Shown here: in pieces, positions 6,403-6,797 of the stretch
How positions within the stretch are numbered: position 1 is the first letter of the stretch
Layout of the letters: every line of letters starts with the position of its first letter
Origin: Alphaproteobacteria bacterium
Lineage (GTDB): Bacteria > Pseudomonadota > Alphaproteobacteria > Rickettsiales > UBA3002
Direction of reading: 5' to 3'
Length of the DNA stretch: 6,797 nt
Assembly (NCBI GenBank): GCA_021732545.1
Contig: JAKFUW010000287.1
Coordinates: 1-6,797, forward strand
Notes under the pieces: generated by a model
The model's database searches: none
Told to the model about the DNA's origin: nothing
What the model saw: the letters and a program-made list of their open reading frames with translations, nothing else
Position numbers and translations under genes: made by a program

Positions 6403-6418
6403 TATATTTTAAAATATA
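6403..6418. promoter_or_regulatory. Perfect 16-bp AT-only palindrome in the petA upstream region
   Basis: TATATTTTAAAATATA is its own reverse complement and lies about 60 nt before the petA start. On the minus strand TTGCCA (6437-6432) and TTCACA stand upstream as possible -35 elements, so this AT block may contain the petA -10 region, but no hexamer pair has both good match and standard spacing. It may instead be a protein-binding palindrome. Confidence 0.35.
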
Positions 6419-6457
6419 TCTAGGCGCACTGTGGCAAATTGTGAAGTAAAAAAACAC

Positions 6458-6497
6458 GTGCGAATCGCTATCACCATTTGTATGGTGTGAATCGCAC
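6458..6497. promoter_or_regulatory. Imperfect inverted repeat between petA and trmL (operator-like)
   Basis: Outer arms GTGCGA (6458-6463) and TCGCAC (6492-6497) and inner arms CACCAT (6472-6477) and ATGGTG (6482-6487) are each perfectly complementary; the inner pair encloses a TTGT loop. The heptamer GAATCGC is also repeated directly at 6462-6468 and 6489-6495. The position between two divergent genes suggests a regulator site or a leader hairpin in a petA transcript starting upstream. Confidence 0.4.
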
Positions 6498-6514
6498 CAC
6501 AATCAGACACAAAA

Positions 6515-6528
6515 TTGACACAGATCAA
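6515..6528. promoter_or_regulatory. FNR/FixK-type binding site in the petA-trmL intergenic region
   Basis: TTGACACAGATCAA fits the CRP/FNR-family consensus TTGAT-N4-ATCAA with one substitution (TTGAC in the left half), a variant common for alphaproteobacterial FnrL/FixK boxes. It ends 8 nt before the trmL ATG and overlaps the AAAGG ribosome binding site; its centre is about 177 nt from the petA start. Regulation of the pet operon by oxygen through such factors is known in alphaproteobacteria. Which of the two genes it serves cannot be decided from sequence. Confidence 0.5.
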
Positions 6529-6536
6529 AGGTAGCC

Positions 6537-6797
6537 ATGCCCCAACTCGTACTCTATCAGCCAGATATTCCGCAAAATCTTGGCAGCCTGTTGCGCTTGT
6601 CGGCGTGCACGGGCATTGCGCTGCATATCATTGAGCCATGCGGATTTCCGTTTGATGACGGGCGCATTCGCCGCGCGGGGATGGATTATATCGAACACGC
6701 GATCTATCATCGTCACTCAAGCTGGGAGGCGTTTCGTGCGCAACAACAAGGACGGTTAATTTTAATGACCACTAAATCCGATATCCCTTATACATCG
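6537..6797 (+). CDS. trmL: tRNA (cytidine/uridine-34-2'-O)-methyltransferase TrmL, N-terminal part (runs off the right edge)
   Basis: TrmL is a small SPOUT (TrmH-family) methyltransferase that uses S-adenosylmethionine to methylate the 2'-O of the wobble base in tRNA-Leu isoacceptors. The first 87 codons are present; the C-terminal knot with the SAM-binding motifs lies outside the window. Visible family blocks: LYQPDIPQNLGSLLRL at 6-21 (motif 1, with N14 and R20), then HIIEPCGFPFDD at 30-41, RRAGMDY at 45-51, and RLILMTTK at 73-80. These track E. coli TrmL closely and alphaproteobacterial homologues even more. The ATG has AAAGG 5 nt upstream. One departure: the usual NTG of motif 1 reads NLG here. 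A divergent position next to petA is, from memory, common in alphaproteobacteria. Confidence 0.93.
   Translation, partial: MPQLVLYQPDIPQNLGSLLRLSACTGIALHIIEPCGFPFDDGRIRRAGMDYIEHAIYHRHSSWEAFRAQQQGRLILMTTKSDIPYTS

Noticed and set aside
6525..6716. Minus-strand open frame of 63 codons near the right edge
   Set aside because: It is antisense to the trmL N-terminus, which matches its family closely.

Overview
The window looks like a chromosomal segment of an alphaproteobacterium. The bc1 operon order petA-petB-petC, with a three-gene set rather than the rhizobial petB/petC fusion, and a divergent trmL whose N-terminus has the typical alphaproteobacterial wording (LYQPDIP, IEPCGFPF, RRAGMDY) support this. 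Base composition is near 50% GC in the conserved genes. Two palindromic repeats containing TCATTGCGAG / GCAATCCA recall dispersed repeats I associate with host-associated and other alphaproteobacteria, but I cannot place the genus.

Layout from left to right. The 5' part of secF (minus strand) runs off the left edge. An intergenic region of about 260 bp follows, carrying the first palindromic repeat and the murJ promoter region. murJ (lipid II flippase, plus strand) converges on uppP (undecaprenyl-diphosphate phosphatase, minus strand), and a second, degenerate copy of the palindrome fills the gap between them. A short array of 8-bp and 11-bp repeats with a hairpin separates uppP from the respiratory operon. 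That operon is read on the minus strand: petA (Rieske protein), an unrecognised 149-codon gene, petB (cytochrome b), petC (cytochrome c1). Finally trmL (tRNA Cm34/cmnm5Um34 methyltransferase) is read on the plus strand from a shared regulatory region and runs off the right edge.

Functionally, petA-petB-petC encode the three catalytic subunits of the cytochrome bc1 complex, which passes electrons from ubiquinol to cytochrome c and pumps protons. murJ and uppP act at two steps of the same undecaprenyl lipid cycle that feeds peptidoglycan synthesis, and secF belongs to the SecDF accessory part of the Sec translocon. The petA/trmL intergenic region carries a near-consensus FNR/FixK-type box, an imperfect dyad and an AT-only palindrome, so oxygen-responsive control of the bc1 operon and/or trmL is plausible.

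The least ordinary parts are: (1) an AT-rich unknown gene packed tightly between petA and petB, whose last codons contain the petB Shine-Dalgarno; (2) a cytochrome b of 496 residues, lengthened by a predicted transmembrane hairpin in the ef loop and by a second insertion with two cysteines in the gh loop, both on the side where the Rieske protein and cytochrome c1 work; (3) the FNR-like box overlapping the trmL ribosome binding site. I see no CRISPR array, transposase, prophage gene, tRNA or rRNA here.
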